Positions 16,562 through 25,669 are shown, counted from the first letter of the stretch. The stretch is 64,000 nt of DNA from Pseudomonas sp. Fl4BN1 (GCF_009908285.1 NZ_JAAARM010000001.1:186001-250000); one strand, 5' to 3'. Program-made: numbers and translations. Notes: generated by a model not told the origin, from the sequence alone.

Positions 16562-16616
16562 ATCCCCCCTCTAATAATCGTGAAACATGTCACTCACGAT
16601 GATGAAGAGGGGGGAT
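16562..16616. repeat. Nested perfect palindrome
   Basis: Outer 11-bp arms ATCCCCCCTCT (16562-16572) and AGAGGGGGGAT (16606-16616) enclose inner 7-bp arms ATCGTGA (16577-16583) and TCACGAT (16594-16600). It lies between convergent genes but lacks a T run. Confidence 0.6.
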
Positions 16617-16657
16617 GTCTTGAATAAGTTCTGGCGTGATCGGCCAGCCCTCTTTGT

Positions 16658-18133
16658 CTATTCCTGCTTGAGGTACCAGCCCCACGCGTCCTGGCTGCGG
16701 TACTCGGTCACTTGCTTGACCTCCAGATAGTTTTCCAGCCCCCAACGTCCCAGCTCACGGCCGATGCCGCTCTGCTTCATCCCGCCCCAGGGGGCCTGGG
16801 TGAAGGTGGGTTGCGAGCAGTTGACCCAGACGATGCCGGCCCGCAGGCCATTGGCCACGCGGGCGCTGCGCTCCAGGTCGGCGGACATCACCGCTGCGGC
16901 CAGGCCGAAGCGACTGTCGTTGGCTTGCTGCAAGGCTTCAGCCTCGGTCTTGAAACGTCTTATGCACAGCACCGGGCCAAAAATCTCCTCGCGCCATAGG
17001 CGGCTGTCGGTCGCTGGTTCGGCGAAGATCGTCGGCTCTAGAAAGTAGCCTTCAGGCAGATGCCCCGGACGTTTGCCTCCCGTGAGCAGGGTCGCCTCCT
17101 GCTTGCCTTGTTCAATCATCGACAGGACTTTGCGGTGCTGGCCGGCGCTCACCAACGGCCCCAGTTGAACCCCAGGCTCCAGGCCCGGGCCGATCCGGAT
17201 GCGACGGGCCGCGTCCACCAAGCGTTCGGTCAAGCGCGGGGCGATGCCTTCCTGTACCAACAGGCGCGAGGTGGCGCTGCATACCTGGCCCTGGTTCCAG
17301 AAGATACCGAACATGATCCATTCCACCGCCGCCTCGACGTCGGCATCATCGAAGACGATGAAGGCCGATTTTCCTCCCAGTTCCAGGCTGATGTTCTTGA
17401 TCTCGGCCGCTGCCGCCGACATGATTTTCGCCCCGGTGGGCACGCTGCCGGTAAAGGCCATCTTGTCTACGTCCGGGTGTGCGCCGAGCGCTGCGCCGGC
17501 CTCGTTGCCAAGGCCGGTGACGATGTTGAGTACCCCGGCGGGCAGGCCGACATCGCTGGCGGCCACGGCCAGTTCCAGGGCCGTCAGTGAGGTCAATTCC
17601 GAGGGCTTGAGCACGCAGGTGGCGCCTGCCGCCAAGGCCGGGGCGACTTTCCATGCCGCCATCAATAGTGGGTAGTTCCAGGGAATGATCTGTCCGGCGA
17701 CGCCCACGGGTTCATGACGAATGCGGCAGCTGAAGCGTGGGTCAGGCAGCTCCAGCGGCTGGTCCTGGCGTTGGTCCAGTTCCCTCGCCAAGCCTGCGTA
17801 ATAGCGAAAGCAATCGATGGCGTCGCTGATGTCCCACTGTGCTTCGGGCAAGGGTTTGCCGTTGTCGCACACTTCGAGAATGGCCAATGCATCCTGCTTG
17901 CTGGCCAACTTGTCAGCCAGCGCCTCGAGCCAGTCGGCACGTTCGGCACCGCGGGTCTGGCTCCAGCCCTGGTTGAATGCCTTGCGCGCGGCCTGGACTG
18001 CCAGGTCGACGTCTTGCGCCGTGGCTGCGGCCACGTGCTGCAAGGTTTCTTCGGTGGCCGGGTCGATGCAGGAGAATTGGCCGCCTTGGGCCGGTGTCAC
18101 CCACTGCCCATCGATATAGAGCTGCTTAAGCAT
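16658..18133 (-). CDS. ALDH10-type aminoaldehyde/betaine aldehyde dehydrogenase
   Basis: A 491-residue NAD-dependent aldehyde dehydrogenase with catalytic Asn153, Glu251 and Cys285 ('FWNQGQVCSATSR'). The segment around Cys285, the 'PWGGMKQSGIGRELG' motif and the C-terminal 'WGWYLKQE' are characteristic of the ALDH10 branch that oxidises omega-aminoaldehydes (3-aminopropanal, 4-aminobutanal, betaine aldehyde) to amino acids. AAGGAG precedes the ATG. It is the last gene of an operon with an APC permease, an unknown protein and a Zn alcohol dehydrogenase, suggesting an amino alcohol to aminoaldehyde to amino acid route. The exact substrate is not fixed by sequence. Confidence 0.85.
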   Translation of the reverse strand: MLKQLYIDGQWVTPAQGGQFSCIDPATEETLQHVAAATAQDVDLAVQAARKAFNQGWSQTRGAERADWLEALADKLASKQDALAILEVCDNGKPLPEAQWDISDAIDCFRYYAGLARELDQRQDQPLELPDPRFSCRIRHEPVGVAGQIIPWNYPLLMAAWKVAPALAAGATCVLKPSELTSLTALELAVAASDVGLPAGVLNIVTGLGNEAGAALGAHPDVDKMAFTGSVPTGAKIMSAAAAEIKNISLELGGKSAFIVFDDADVEAAVEWIMFGIFWNQGQVCSATSRLLVQEGIAPRLTERLVDAARRIRIGPGLEPGVQLGPLVSAGQHRKVLSMIEQGKQEATLLTGGKRPGHLPEGYFLEPTIFAEPATDSRLWREEIFGPVLCIRRFKTEAEALQQANDSRFGLAAAVMSADLERSARVANGLRAGIVWVNCSQPTFTQAPWGGMKQSGIGRELGRWGLENYLEVKQVTEYRSQDAWGWYLKQE

Positions 18134-18182
18134 GAGAACTCCTTGTTTCAGCCTGATGTAAGGGGTGCCGAGAGCGCCGCAG

Positions 18183-19226
18183 TTAGGCGATCTTCAGCAC
18201 CTTGCGGCCGACTACTGCGCCGGTGCGGATCTGCTCGAATACCTGGTTGATCTCCTCCAGATGAGTCATCGCCACGGTGGCCTTGACCAGGCCGTTGGTG
18301 GCGAACTCCACCGCCTCGTGCAGATCCTGGCGGGTGCCGACGTTGGAGCCACGGATCGACAACTCCCAGTTGACCACCCGGTCGATGGAACTGCGCACCT
18401 GATCGGCCTTGCCACCGGGCTGGCCGATATAGATCGCCGTGCCACCCGGGCGCAGCAAACCCACCGCCAGCTCGAAGGCCTGGTTGGCCACCGCCGTTAC
18501 CAGCACCGCATGCACGCCACCGAGTTCTTCCTGGATCGCGCCTTGTGGATCCTGCCTGGCGTCATACAGGCGCTCGGCGCCAAGAGTGCGGGCCAACTCG
18601 AGCTTCTCCGGCGAGACATCCACTGCTGCCACCCGCAATCCCATGGCCCGGGCATATTGCACCGCCACGTGGCCAAGGCCGCCGATGCCAATGATCGCCA
18701 CCCACTGGCCAGGCCGGGCGCCGGAACGCTTGAGGCCGCGATAAGTGGTCACCCCGGCGCAAAGAATCGGTGCCAGTGCATACAGGTCGGCCTTAGGGTC
18801 GACCTTGGCGACAAAGGCCGCCGGCGCCACCATGTATTCGGCGTAACCTCCCGGCTTGCTGTAGCCGGTGGCTTCGCCATGCTTGCAGATGGTTTCCATC
18901 CCTGCCCGGCAGTACTCGCAAGCGCCGCAGGCGCTGAACATCCAGGGCACGCCCACCGCGTCACCCAGTTCAAGGCCGCTCACCGCCTTGCCCAACTGCA
19001 CCACATGCCCGGTCACTTCATGGCCGGGAATCAACGGCAGGTTGGGTGGACTGGGCCAGTCACCGTCGCAGGCGTGTACGTCACTGTGGCAGACGCCGCA
19101 GGCGACCACCTTGATCAGCACTTCACCGTCACCGGGCTGTGGAATCGCTACGTGTTCAAGCTGGAGCTGGCCACCCAGCTCACGCAGAACGGCGGCTTTC
19201 ATGGTTTTCGACTGCAGGTCGTTCAT
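18183..19226 (-). CDS. Zn-dependent alcohol dehydrogenase (AdhA/AdhP type)
   Basis: A 347-residue medium-chain alcohol dehydrogenase. Catalytic Zn ligands are in 'GVCHSDVH' and 'GHEVTGHV', structural Zn ligands in 'CGACEYCRAGMETIC', and the NAD-binding GIGGLG lies mid-protein. It reversibly oxidises alcohols to aldehydes. The start at 19226 has AGGAG upstream; the frame is open further but without a site. It lies 49 bases before the ALDH10 gene and 106 bases after an unknown gene. Context suggests the alcohol it oxidises is an amino alcohol whose aldehyde is passed to ALDH10. Confidence 0.85.
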   Translation of the reverse strand: MNDLQSKTMKAAVLRELGGQLQLEHVAIPQPGDGEVLIKVVACGVCHSDVHACDGDWPSPPNLPLIPGHEVTGHVVQLGKAVSGLELGDAVGVPWMFSACGACEYCRAGMETICKHGEATGYSKPGGYAEYMVAPAAFVAKVDPKADLYALAPILCAGVTTYRGLKRSGARPGQWVAIIGIGGLGHVAVQYARAMGLRVAAVDVSPEKLELARTLGAERLYDARQDPQGAIQEELGGVHAVLVTAVANQAFELAVGLLRPGGTAIYIGQPGGKADQVRSSIDRVVNWELSIRGSNVGTRQDLHEAVEFATNGLVKATVAMTHLEEINQVFEQIRTGAVVGRKVLKIA

Positions 19227-19332
19227 GGTGCTACTCCTGGTTTTTGTTCGGTTTGCGGACAGCAGGCTGCCCTGGGAGCCGATGACGCGGCGGCCGGCTC
19301 CTGGTGAGTGGTGCAAGGTGCTTGGCGACGAA

Positions 19333-19926
19333 TCAGCCGTGGCCGCGCAAGGGCTTCTCGATGCTGTTGCGCAGCAGGGTCGAGAGTTCATGGATCAGCA
19401 GCATGGTGCTGTCGACTTCGGCCACCGAGGGCTGGCGGATGTATTTCAGCGGCGGCATCAACAGCCAGATGAAGTCGCCGTAGTTGGGCCGCAGCATCGC
19501 TTCGCAGCGTCGCTCCTGGGCCCGATAGCGAATCTCCAGGCCTCCCAATTCCATGGCCAGGCACAGGGGCCGCAACACCTCGCTGTGATTGAGCATGTCG
19601 AGCATCCGCGGTGGACAATTCTTGCCGACAAACAGCGCCTGGCGTGTTTTGCGGCGCCAGCCCCGGTAAGCCAGGTGGATGTCCATGGAGCACTGGCCCA
19701 GATCCATGGGTACGCTCCAGTTCCAACTGAGGCTGTAGATCCGGCCGAACAACTTGCTGGCCAGTTGTTGGCGCAGGGACAGGTTGTCTGCCGCCAGCTT
19801 GTGCCCATGGCTTTCCAGGCAATAGGGTTGCTCCGAGCAACGCTGCTTGAGATAAGCGTCGAAGCGCCCAGCCGTGCACTGCAAGGCCTGCTGGGCATGG
19901 CGGTCGATGGCGGCATAGAGGTTCAT
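19333..19926 (-). CDS. Soluble protein of unknown function in amine operon
   Basis: I do not recognise this 197-residue protein. It has no signal peptide or membrane helix. A central part rich in Trp, Arg and Gly ('YSLSWNWSVPMDLGQCSMDIHLAYRGW') looks like a beta-rich fold, and it has several Cys and a basic pI. It begins 17 bases after the permease stop, so it is cotranscribed with the permease and likely with the dehydrogenases. A role in sensing or handling the transported amine is possible but not shown. Confidence 0.6.
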   Translation of the reverse strand: MNLYAAIDRHAQQALQCTAGRFDAYLKQRCSEQPYCLESHGHKLAADNLSLRQQLASKLFGRIYSLSWNWSVPMDLGQCSMDIHLAYRGWRRKTRQALFVGKNCPPRMLDMLNHSEVLRPLCLAMELGGLEIRYRAQERRCEAMLRPNYGDFIWLLMPPLKYIRQPSVAEVDSTMLLIHELSTLLRNSIEKPLRGHG

Positions 19927-19943
19927 CGCGTTATCCCCTTCGG

Positions 19944-21380
19944 TTATTGCAGCTTCAGCTGGGCGGTTTGCCCGCCGGCGCTGCTCAAGGACGATTCATG
20001 CGTGGACTCGGCGCGCTCTTCGATGCGCCGCAGCACCTCTTCCAGAGACAGTGGCGTGAACAGCGCCTGCCCGGTGCCCTTCAAATAGAGGGTGGCGAAC
20101 AGAATGATCAAGCCTGAACACACCGTGGCAATGGTCAGTACCTGCGGGTCGCTGATCAGTGTGGCGACCATGTACAGGCAGGCGCCGATGCCGATCACCT
20201 GCGGCAGGGGATAGAACGGTGTCTTGAACGGGCGCCGGGCTTGGGGATAACGCTTGCGCAGCACCAGCACATCGACTTGGGCGATCACGTAGCTGAGCAG
20301 CCAGGTGGTACAGGCGACGCTGATCATCATGGTGATCAGGGCGATATCCGCGCGTTTGGCCATGGCGTACAGCAGCACGATCATGATCAGACCGACCACG
20401 AAAAAAATCCCGAACCAGGGGGTGCGTGCGCTCGGGTGCAGCCAGCAGAAAATCTTTGGCAGCAGGCCTTCCCGGGACAGTCCATAGAGCATTCTCGGCA
20501 CCGCCACTAGATAGGTATCGCAAGTAGTGACCGCCGCCAGGATGGAGATCCCGCCCATGATGATCAGGCCGGGCGCACCGAGCATTGCCGCCGCGCCGTC
20601 GACGTGGGGAATGGTCGAGGCCGCCAGTGCATCCAGGCTGATGTAGCGGGTGATGCTCAGACCGAACAGCAGGTCGACCAACCAGATGCTGGCGCAGCCG
20701 ACGATCATCGCCAAGGGAATGGTGCGCCCCGGGTTCTTCACTTCCTCGGCCAGCGGCGCGACGAACTCCATGCCGATGAACAGCCAGATGGCCAGGCTCA
20801 GGTGGCTGAATTGCTGGCCCACCGGCACAGGGGAAAATGCCGGTTGCACCGCCAACTGCTGCAACGTGCCGAAGCCGCTCAGGCCCCAGACGCCGACCGC
20901 ACCGAGCATCAGCATCATGGCGATGGCCAGGGTGGTCTGCACCCGTCCGAAGACCTCGACGCCCTTGAGGTTGATCGCCACCAGCAGTGCCAGGATGCCG
21001 AATGAAAACAAGTACCAGGGGGCGCCGGTCAAGCGCTCCAGGGACTGGCCGCCAATGATCATGTTGGTCCCGCCGTCGGTGCCCACCAGAACGATGTAGC
21101 CGGCCAGCACGGCAAACAGTGCCGGTAGTTTGCCCAGGGCGGGCAAGGTGTATTCACCGACCATGCCGGCACCGGGCAGCATTGCCGCCAGCTCCGAATA
21201 GGACAGGGCGACGCAGAGAATCACCAGCAGCGCGCCGAGTGCGACGATGCTGAAAGCCGGTCCCGAGACTCCGTAGCCGTTGGCCAGTGCGACCATCGCC
21301 GTGCCCGAGACCACCAGCCCGACCGAGGTCGAATAGGCGGCCCAGAAACCCAGGCTGCGGTTCAGTTTCAAGTTGCTCAT
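19944..21380 (-). CDS. APC superfamily amino acid/amine permease
   Basis: A 478-residue inner-membrane permease with about 12-13 membrane helices and the APC opening 'LGFWAAYSTSVGLVVSGTAMVALANGYGVSGPAF'. It resembles ethanolamine/amino acid permeases of the EutP-like type more than GabP. The C-terminal ~45 residues are hydrophilic. GAGG precedes the start. It is the first gene of the operon with the unknown protein, alcohol dehydrogenase and ALDH10, so the cargo is probably an amine or amino alcohol. An ATCCCTAAAGGGAT box lies 120-135 bases upstream. Confidence 0.85.
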   Translation of the reverse strand: MSNLKLNRSLGFWAAYSTSVGLVVSGTAMVALANGYGVSGPAFSIVALGALLVILCVALSYSELAAMLPGAGMVGEYTLPALGKLPALFAVLAGYIVLVGTDGGTNMIIGGQSLERLTGAPWYLFSFGILALLVAINLKGVEVFGRVQTTLAIAMMLMLGAVGVWGLSGFGTLQQLAVQPAFSPVPVGQQFSHLSLAIWLFIGMEFVAPLAEEVKNPGRTIPLAMIVGCASIWLVDLLFGLSITRYISLDALAASTIPHVDGAAAMLGAPGLIIMGGISILAAVTTCDTYLVAVPRMLYGLSREGLLPKIFCWLHPSARTPWFGIFFVVGLIMIVLLYAMAKRADIALITMMISVACTTWLLSYVIAQVDVLVLRKRYPQARRPFKTPFYPLPQVIGIGACLYMVATLISDPQVLTIATVCSGLIILFATLYLKGTGQALFTPLSLEEVLRRIEERAESTHESSLSSAGGQTAQLKLQ

Positions 21381-21499
21381 GTGCCTACCTCAGTGGATGT
21401 TTATTCTTGTCTTTGGTGACAATCCAACTTCAGTTGCAGCCCCGGACGACTGGATGACGGGGTGCATGGACGCTATCAGCAGGGCTTTCGCGCTGTACA

Positions 21500-21515
21500 T
21501 ATCCCTAAAGGGATA
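21500..21515. promoter_or_regulatory. TATCCCT-AA-AGGGATA operator candidate
   Basis: Perfect 7-bp arms around a 2-base centre, in the gap between the LuxR-type regulator and the permease operon. A related box (ACCCCTAAAGGACT, minus strand) lies upstream of the glycosyltransferase operon at 27055-27067. Confidence 0.5.
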
Positions 21516-21574
21516 GATTTCCCCCGGCCGGGCTTGGCGGAAACGGCCGAGGGTTGTTGCGAGCCGGTGCGGCT

Positions 21575-22366
21575 TCAGCAACCGGCGAGCTTGTCGATGA
21601 ACAGGGCGAGCAGTTCCGACTGGCTGCCGATGCCCAGCTTGGTATAGAGATTCTTGCGATGAATCTTCACCGTGCCGCTGCTGATGAACAGCTGCCGGGC
21701 GATCGAATCGTTGGAGTGCCCGCGTAGCAACAGCCTGGCGACCTCGCACTCACGGGCGGTGAGCAGGCCTTCGCCGAAGCGTTCGAAGGCCTGGCGAATG
21801 GCATGATCCATTTCCAGGGCCGGGCGTGGATGAGACTGCTGACGCTGCTCCCAGGCAACCTTGACCACCCGCGCCACCACCTGCTCGGCGCATTCGAGCA
21901 ACTGTCGCTCCTGATCATTGAAATCGCTGCACTCGCTGCCGCGCATCAGCGACAGTACCCCGATGCTGCTGTCACCCAGATCGACGAAGAAGGCGATCTC
22001 CTCGGTGAGCCCCAGGCGGTGGTAGTAGCTCAGGAAGTACTCGCTGAAATAGAAGTGATCGGGCGCCAGCTCCTTGAGGCTGTGCAGCCCCTGGTGCAGG
22101 TGATTGCTGCAGGCCAGGTAGAACGGGTCGAGCAGGTAGGCGCCGGTTTGATACTCATCGACGAAGAACAGTCGGTTGTGGGCCGAGAAAGTGTCGAACA
22201 GCGACAGCGGACGGTAGTTGCCCTGGTAGATGAACAGCACGAAGTGATCCACCCGACACAGCCGCTGCAACCATTGACTGGTCGCCAGCAGCTGTGGGGT
22301 GCCGGGAGGGCAGGCGAGGATCGAGGTGATCTCCTGGGCCCAGGTTTTGAGTTCGCTGTACTGCAT
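21575..22366 (-). CDS. LuxR-type transcriptional regulator
   Basis: A 263-residue regulator: an N-terminal ~190-residue sensor domain resembling GAF-like folds, without a receiver Asp, and a C-terminal LuxR helix-turn-helix ('LTARECEVARLLLRGHSNDSIARQLFISSGTVKIHRKNLYTKLGI'). The ATG at 22366 follows AAGGTG with a 6-base gap; a GTG at 22375 is less likely. It lies 104 bases after gpuA and 194 bases before the permease operon, all minus strand. It probably activates the permease operon through the CCCTAAAGGG box and perhaps the glycosyltransferase operon. Confidence 0.8.
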   Translation of the reverse strand: MQYSELKTWAQEITSILACPPGTPQLLATSQWLQRLCRVDHFVLFIYQGNYRPLSLFDTFSAHNRLFFVDEYQTGAYLLDPFYLACSNHLHQGLHSLKELAPDHFYFSEYFLSYYHRLGLTEEIAFFVDLGDSSIGVLSLMRGSECSDFNDQERQLLECAEQVVARVVKVAWEQRQQSHPRPALEMDHAIRQAFERFGEGLLTARECEVARLLLRGHSNDSIARQLFISSGTVKIHRKNLYTKLGIGSQSELLALFIDKLAGC

Positions 22367-22470
22367 GGCGTTCACCTTGAGGCGGTTGTGCCTGGCCAGG
22401 AAGAGGCTTTGCAGTGTGCACAGGAACTCGTCGTTGAACTATCGGACGGGTTCAAAAACTCGTGGACGCT

Positions 22471-23427
22471 TCAGGTTCTCCCGGCCACCGATTCGGCGAG
22501 GATGCACAGCAGCTCGAACATCAGGGTTGCCCCCACCAGGGACGTGGCGCCGCCGACGTCGAAGGGCGGCGAGACCTCCACCACATCGGCACCGATCAGG
22601 TTCAGGCCGCGCAGGCCACGGATCATCTGTTGCGCCTGGAGAGTGGTCATGCCGCCAATTTCCGGGGTACCGGTGCCGGGTGCGAAGGCCGGGTCGAGCA
22701 CATCGACGTCAAAGCTGATGTAGGTCGGGCCATCGCCCACCACGCGTCGAGCTTCGGCCAGGGTGGCTTCGACGCCGATGTCGGCGAACTCCTCCATGTG
22801 GATCACGCGGATCCCGCAATCCTTGGCAAAGTCCTCGTCGTCGGCGGAGTAGATCGAGCCGCGGATGCCGATCTGCACCGTGCGTTTCGGGTCCAGCAGG
22901 CCCTCTTCGATGGCGCGGCGAAAGGGCGTGCCATGGGTGTAGAGGTTGTCGCCGAAGTAACGGTCGTTGGTATCGGAATGGGCGTCGAAGTGCACCATGC
23001 CGATGGGGCGCTGGCGGGCCAGGGCGCGGAAGATCGGCAGGGTCACCAGGTGATCGCCGCCTACCGCCAGGGGCACTGCGCCGGCGTTATGCAGCTGGCT
23101 GAAGAAACCTTCGATCTGTTTCAGCGAGTCCAGCAGATCGATGGGGTTGACCGGTGCATCCCCCAGGTCGCCGACTCGCACCAGGTCATACGGGGCGATG
23201 CGGCTGACGTGGTGCACCTTGCGCATCAGGCTCGACTGGTTGCGTACCTCCCGCGGGCCGTGACGGGCACCGGCGCGGTTGGTGGTGCCGCCGTCCCAGG
23301 GCACGCCCACCAGGGCGATCTGCACCTGGGCGGGGTCGTCGAACAGCGGCAGGCGCATGAAGCTGGGGATGCCGGCGAAGCGCGGGACCAGGGCGGCATC
23401 CACAGGTTGGGGAAAGGGCTTGGGCAT
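22471..23427 (-). CDS. gpuA: Guanidino-acid ureohydrolase (guanidinopropionase-like)
   Basis: A 318-residue member of the arginase/agmatinase family. The two Mn ions are held by His126 (GGDH), Asp148, His150 and Asp152 (DAHSD), and Asp240 and Asp242 (SFDVD). Length and the segments 'FMRLP', 'NRAGARHGPREVRN' and 'RKVHHVSRIAPYDL' resemble P. aeruginosa 3-guanidinopropionase rather than guanidinobutyrase as I remember them; the product would be beta-alanine plus urea. AAAGGA precedes the ATG. The gpuP-like symporter, its expected partner, lies 4 kb away behind an inserted operon, yet both carry the same upstream element. Confidence 0.8.
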   Translation of the reverse strand: MPKPFPQPVDAALVPRFAGIPSFMRLPLFDDPAQVQIALVGVPWDGGTTNRAGARHGPREVRNQSSLMRKVHHVSRIAPYDLVRVGDLGDAPVNPIDLLDSLKQIEGFFSQLHNAGAVPLAVGGDHLVTLPIFRALARQRPIGMVHFDAHSDTNDRYFGDNLYTHGTPFRRAIEEGLLDPKRTVQIGIRGSIYSADDEDFAKDCGIRVIHMEEFADIGVEATLAEARRVVGDGPTYISFDVDVLDPAFAPGTGTPEIGGMTTLQAQQMIRGLRGLNLIGADVVEVSPPFDVGGATSLVGATLMFELLCILAESVAGRT

Positions 23428-23509
23428 GGTGTGGTTCCTTTATGATTTTTATTGGATACAACCGGCCGCATCAGAGTAGGTGGGGTAGCCGCCAGGTGAC
23501 ATAACCGCA

Positions 23510-23541
23510 GCCGCAAGCTGGTTTACGTTTTGTGGTAAGTG
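23510..23541 (-). promoter_or_regulatory. gpu element upstream of gpuA
   Basis: 32 bases with 25 matches to 29011-29042; cores CAAGCTGG and TTTGTGG (plus strand). It ends 82 bases before the gpuA start, and the gpuP copy ends 83 bases before its start. Likely regulator or promoter site. Confidence 0.55.
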
Positions 23542-23668
23542 ATGTGCAGGGGCGCGCGAGTCTGCAGGGCAGGTCCGCGGGTTTGCAAAAAGAGCAGGAC
23601 TGCCAAGGTGATGCAGGCACCTTGGCGAAGTGTGTTGTGCCAGGAAACGGCCGGCCCTGTTGGTTTGA

Positions 23669-25201
23669 CTACGACTCACCCTGCTTGTCCAGCCCGTGCT
23701 GGGCGTCATAGAACACATGGTCGGGGTAGGGGTACCACCAGCTTTGGATACGAGGTTTGTGATCGATGATGACCATCTTTGAGCGGCGAAACGCGTCGAG
23801 CCCCTGGCGGCCCAATTCGCTGCCTAGCCCCGACATTTTCCAACCACTCAACGGTAGGGCGTCGTTATCCACCAACGGGTTGTTGACCCATACCATGCCC
23901 GCCTCAAGGCGCTCTGCGGCTTCCATCGACTCGGTCAGGTTGGTGGAAAACAACGAGGCTCCAAGACCGAAAGGTGAATCGTTGGCCAGGCGGATCGCCT
24001 CGTCGAAATCCGCGACTCGACAGATCGCCGCTACGGGGCCGAAGCATTCTTCCTGCAGGATCGCCATGTCACCGGTGACTCCGCTGAGGATGGTCGGCTC
24101 ATAGAACCAGCCCACGGGCCGGTCTTGCGGGATGCGTCCACCGCAAAGTACCTGCGCACCTTTGGCTACGGCGTCTTCCACCAGGCGTATGACTTTGGCT
24201 CTAGCGACTTCGCTGATCAGTGGGCCGATCTCCGAGCGCTCCAGGCCATGACCAATACGTAGCTGGCGGGTACGCTCGACGAAGCGTTCGACAAATGCCT
24301 CGTAGATATCATCGACCACATAAAAGCGCTCGGCTGAGGTGCAGATCTGTCCGCTCAGGTGGAAGGCGGCGGTCACCGCACCCGCTACCGCGACATCCAG
24401 TGGGGCATGCCTGGAGATGATCATCGGATCGCTGCCTCCAGCCTCGATCACACAGGGCTTCATCAGGTCGGCACAGGTCACCGCCACGGCATGCGCTGCG
24501 GCGATACCTCCGGTAAAGGCGACTGCGTGGGTACCTGGCGATTGCACCAGGAGCTGGGCGGTCAACGCATCCCCGGGTAGGCAGCACACCAGCCCTGGCA
24601 ACAGATTCATGAAGTGGCTGAGAAATTTCAGGGTGCTGAGGGTGGCTGTTTCCGCAGGTTTGACGATGCAGGCATTGCCTGCTGCCAGGGAGGCCGCAAC
24701 CGTCCAGCACATCAGCAGAATGGGATAGTTGAAAGGCATGATATGCACGCTGACCCCGTAAGGCTCATAACGCACATGCTGAAATGAGCCGGTCTGCGTG
24801 GTGCCTGCAACCTTGCCGGCATCATCCCGTGCCATCTCCGCGTAATAGCGGAAAACCGATGCGCAGTTGGCCAGCTCACCCATGGCCTCCGGAAAAGGCT
24901 TGCCCGTCTCCAGAGTCATTAGCCGCGCCACTTCACGGTTGAACTCTGTTGCCTTTTCGATCGTGTTGGCCAGTTCATGCAGGCACGCTGCACGGCTTTT
25001 GGCATCCACTTTGGCCCAGTGTCGCTGTGCGGTATTGGCGGCGTCGACTGCCGTCTGCACATCAGACTTTTCGCAGAGACTTATGCGTCCGACCCGTAAC
25101 AGTGTCGCTGGGTCGAAGACCTCGCGCAGCCTGCCACTGGCAGGAGTCAGGTAGTTCGGATTGATAAAGTAAAAAGCTTTTTCACAGGTGAAGCTGGTCA
25201 T
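23669..25201 (-). CDS. Aldehyde dehydrogenase of glycosyltransferase-cupin operon
   Basis: A 510-residue aldehyde dehydrogenase. Catalytic Asn158 ('MPFNYP'), Glu253 and Cys287 ('SGQICTSAERF') are all kept, so it should be active, but the surroundings are unusual: the usual LELGGK is 'IEAGGSD' and the NAD-loop reads FTGG. It is distant from the ALDH10 enzyme at 16658. A C-terminal extension of about 30 residues follows the typical end. AAGGA precedes the ATG. It is the third gene after glycosyltransferase and cupin genes, separated from the cupin by 123 bases containing a hairpin. Substrate unknown. Confidence 0.8.
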   Translation of the reverse strand: MTSFTCEKAFYFINPNYLTPASGRLREVFDPATLLRVGRISLCEKSDVQTAVDAANTAQRHWAKVDAKSRAACLHELANTIEKATEFNREVARLMTLETGKPFPEAMGELANCASVFRYYAEMARDDAGKVAGTTQTGSFQHVRYEPYGVSVHIMPFNYPILLMCWTVAASLAAGNACIVKPAETATLSTLKFLSHFMNLLPGLVCCLPGDALTAQLLVQSPGTHAVAFTGGIAAAHAVAVTCADLMKPCVIEAGGSDPMIISRHAPLDVAVAGAVTAAFHLSGQICTSAERFYVVDDIYEAFVERFVERTRQLRIGHGLERSEIGPLISEVARAKVIRLVEDAVAKGAQVLCGGRIPQDRPVGWFYEPTILSGVTGDMAILQEECFGPVAAICRVADFDEAIRLANDSPFGLGASLFSTNLTESMEAAERLEAGMVWVNNPLVDNDALPLSGWKMSGLGSELGRQGLDAFRRSKMVIIDHKPRIQSWWYPYPDHVFYDAQHGLDKQGES

Positions 25202-25268
25202 CGGTCTGTCCTTGACGCATGGGGGGAACCGCCATTGGCATCGGTAACCCAGGTTGCCAACCCTGGCT

Positions 25269-25294
25269 GAGCCGGCTGCTTTAGAGGCCGGCTC
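25269..25294 (-). promoter_or_regulatory. Intercistronic hairpin
   Basis: Perfect 8-bp arms GAGCCGGC (25269-25276) and GCCGGCTC (25287-25294), 10-base loop, no T run. It lies between the cupin and aldehyde dehydrogenase genes and may set their relative expression. Confidence 0.45.
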
Positions 25295-25324
25295 CCAGTG
25301 CGAACGGGGGCTGGAGACGGCTGT

Positions 25325-25669
25325 TTAGCGAATCATGTAGACCTTCTTGATCGTCTGATGGACGGTGCAGGTACCTTTCCAACCCTGGCGAAAGAAGGCG
25401 ATGCAGCCAGGGCTGATCTCGATGACCTCGCCGGACTCATGGACATAGGTGCAGCGCCCCTCAAGAAAGTGGCAGAACTCATCGCTGGTCACGTGACACA
25501 ACCACTTGCCGGGGGTACAGCGCCACAGGCCGCACTCTGATTGGCCTTGCGCACCCTTGTGCAGGAGCACTCCGGCAACTCGTGACTGGCCCTCCAGACT
25601 TTCCGGTATTTCACCCCAATCCTTCAGGTCGGTGATCTGCAGCGGGTCTTGCAGGACGGGTGTGTTCAT
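25325..25669 (-). CDS. Single-domain cupin (Cupin_3/DUF861 type)
   Basis: A 114-residue one-domain cupin. 'GLWRCTPGKWLCHVTSDEFCHFLEGRCTYVHESGEVIEISPGCIAFFRQGWKGTCTVHQTIKKVYMI' follows the Cupin_3 pattern seen in ureidoglycine aminohydrolase-like and EutQ-like proteins. Some metal-ligand positions of catalytic cupins are not obvious, so it may bind rather than convert a ligand. Its ATG overlaps the glycosyltransferase stop (ATGA), so the two are translationally coupled. Probably works on the same compound as the glycosyltransferase and aldehyde dehydrogenase. Confidence 0.75.
   Translation of the reverse strand: MNTPVLQDPLQITDLKDWGEIPESLEGQSRVAGVLLHKGAQGQSECGLWRCTPGKWLCHVTSDEFCHFLEGRCTYVHESGEVIEISPGCIAFFRQGWKGTCTVHQTIKKVYMIR

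Noticed and set aside
25266..25300. Transcription terminator between cupin and aldehyde dehydrogenase
   Set aside because: The hairpin is perfect but has no T run on the coding strand, so it was listed as an intercistronic hairpin only.
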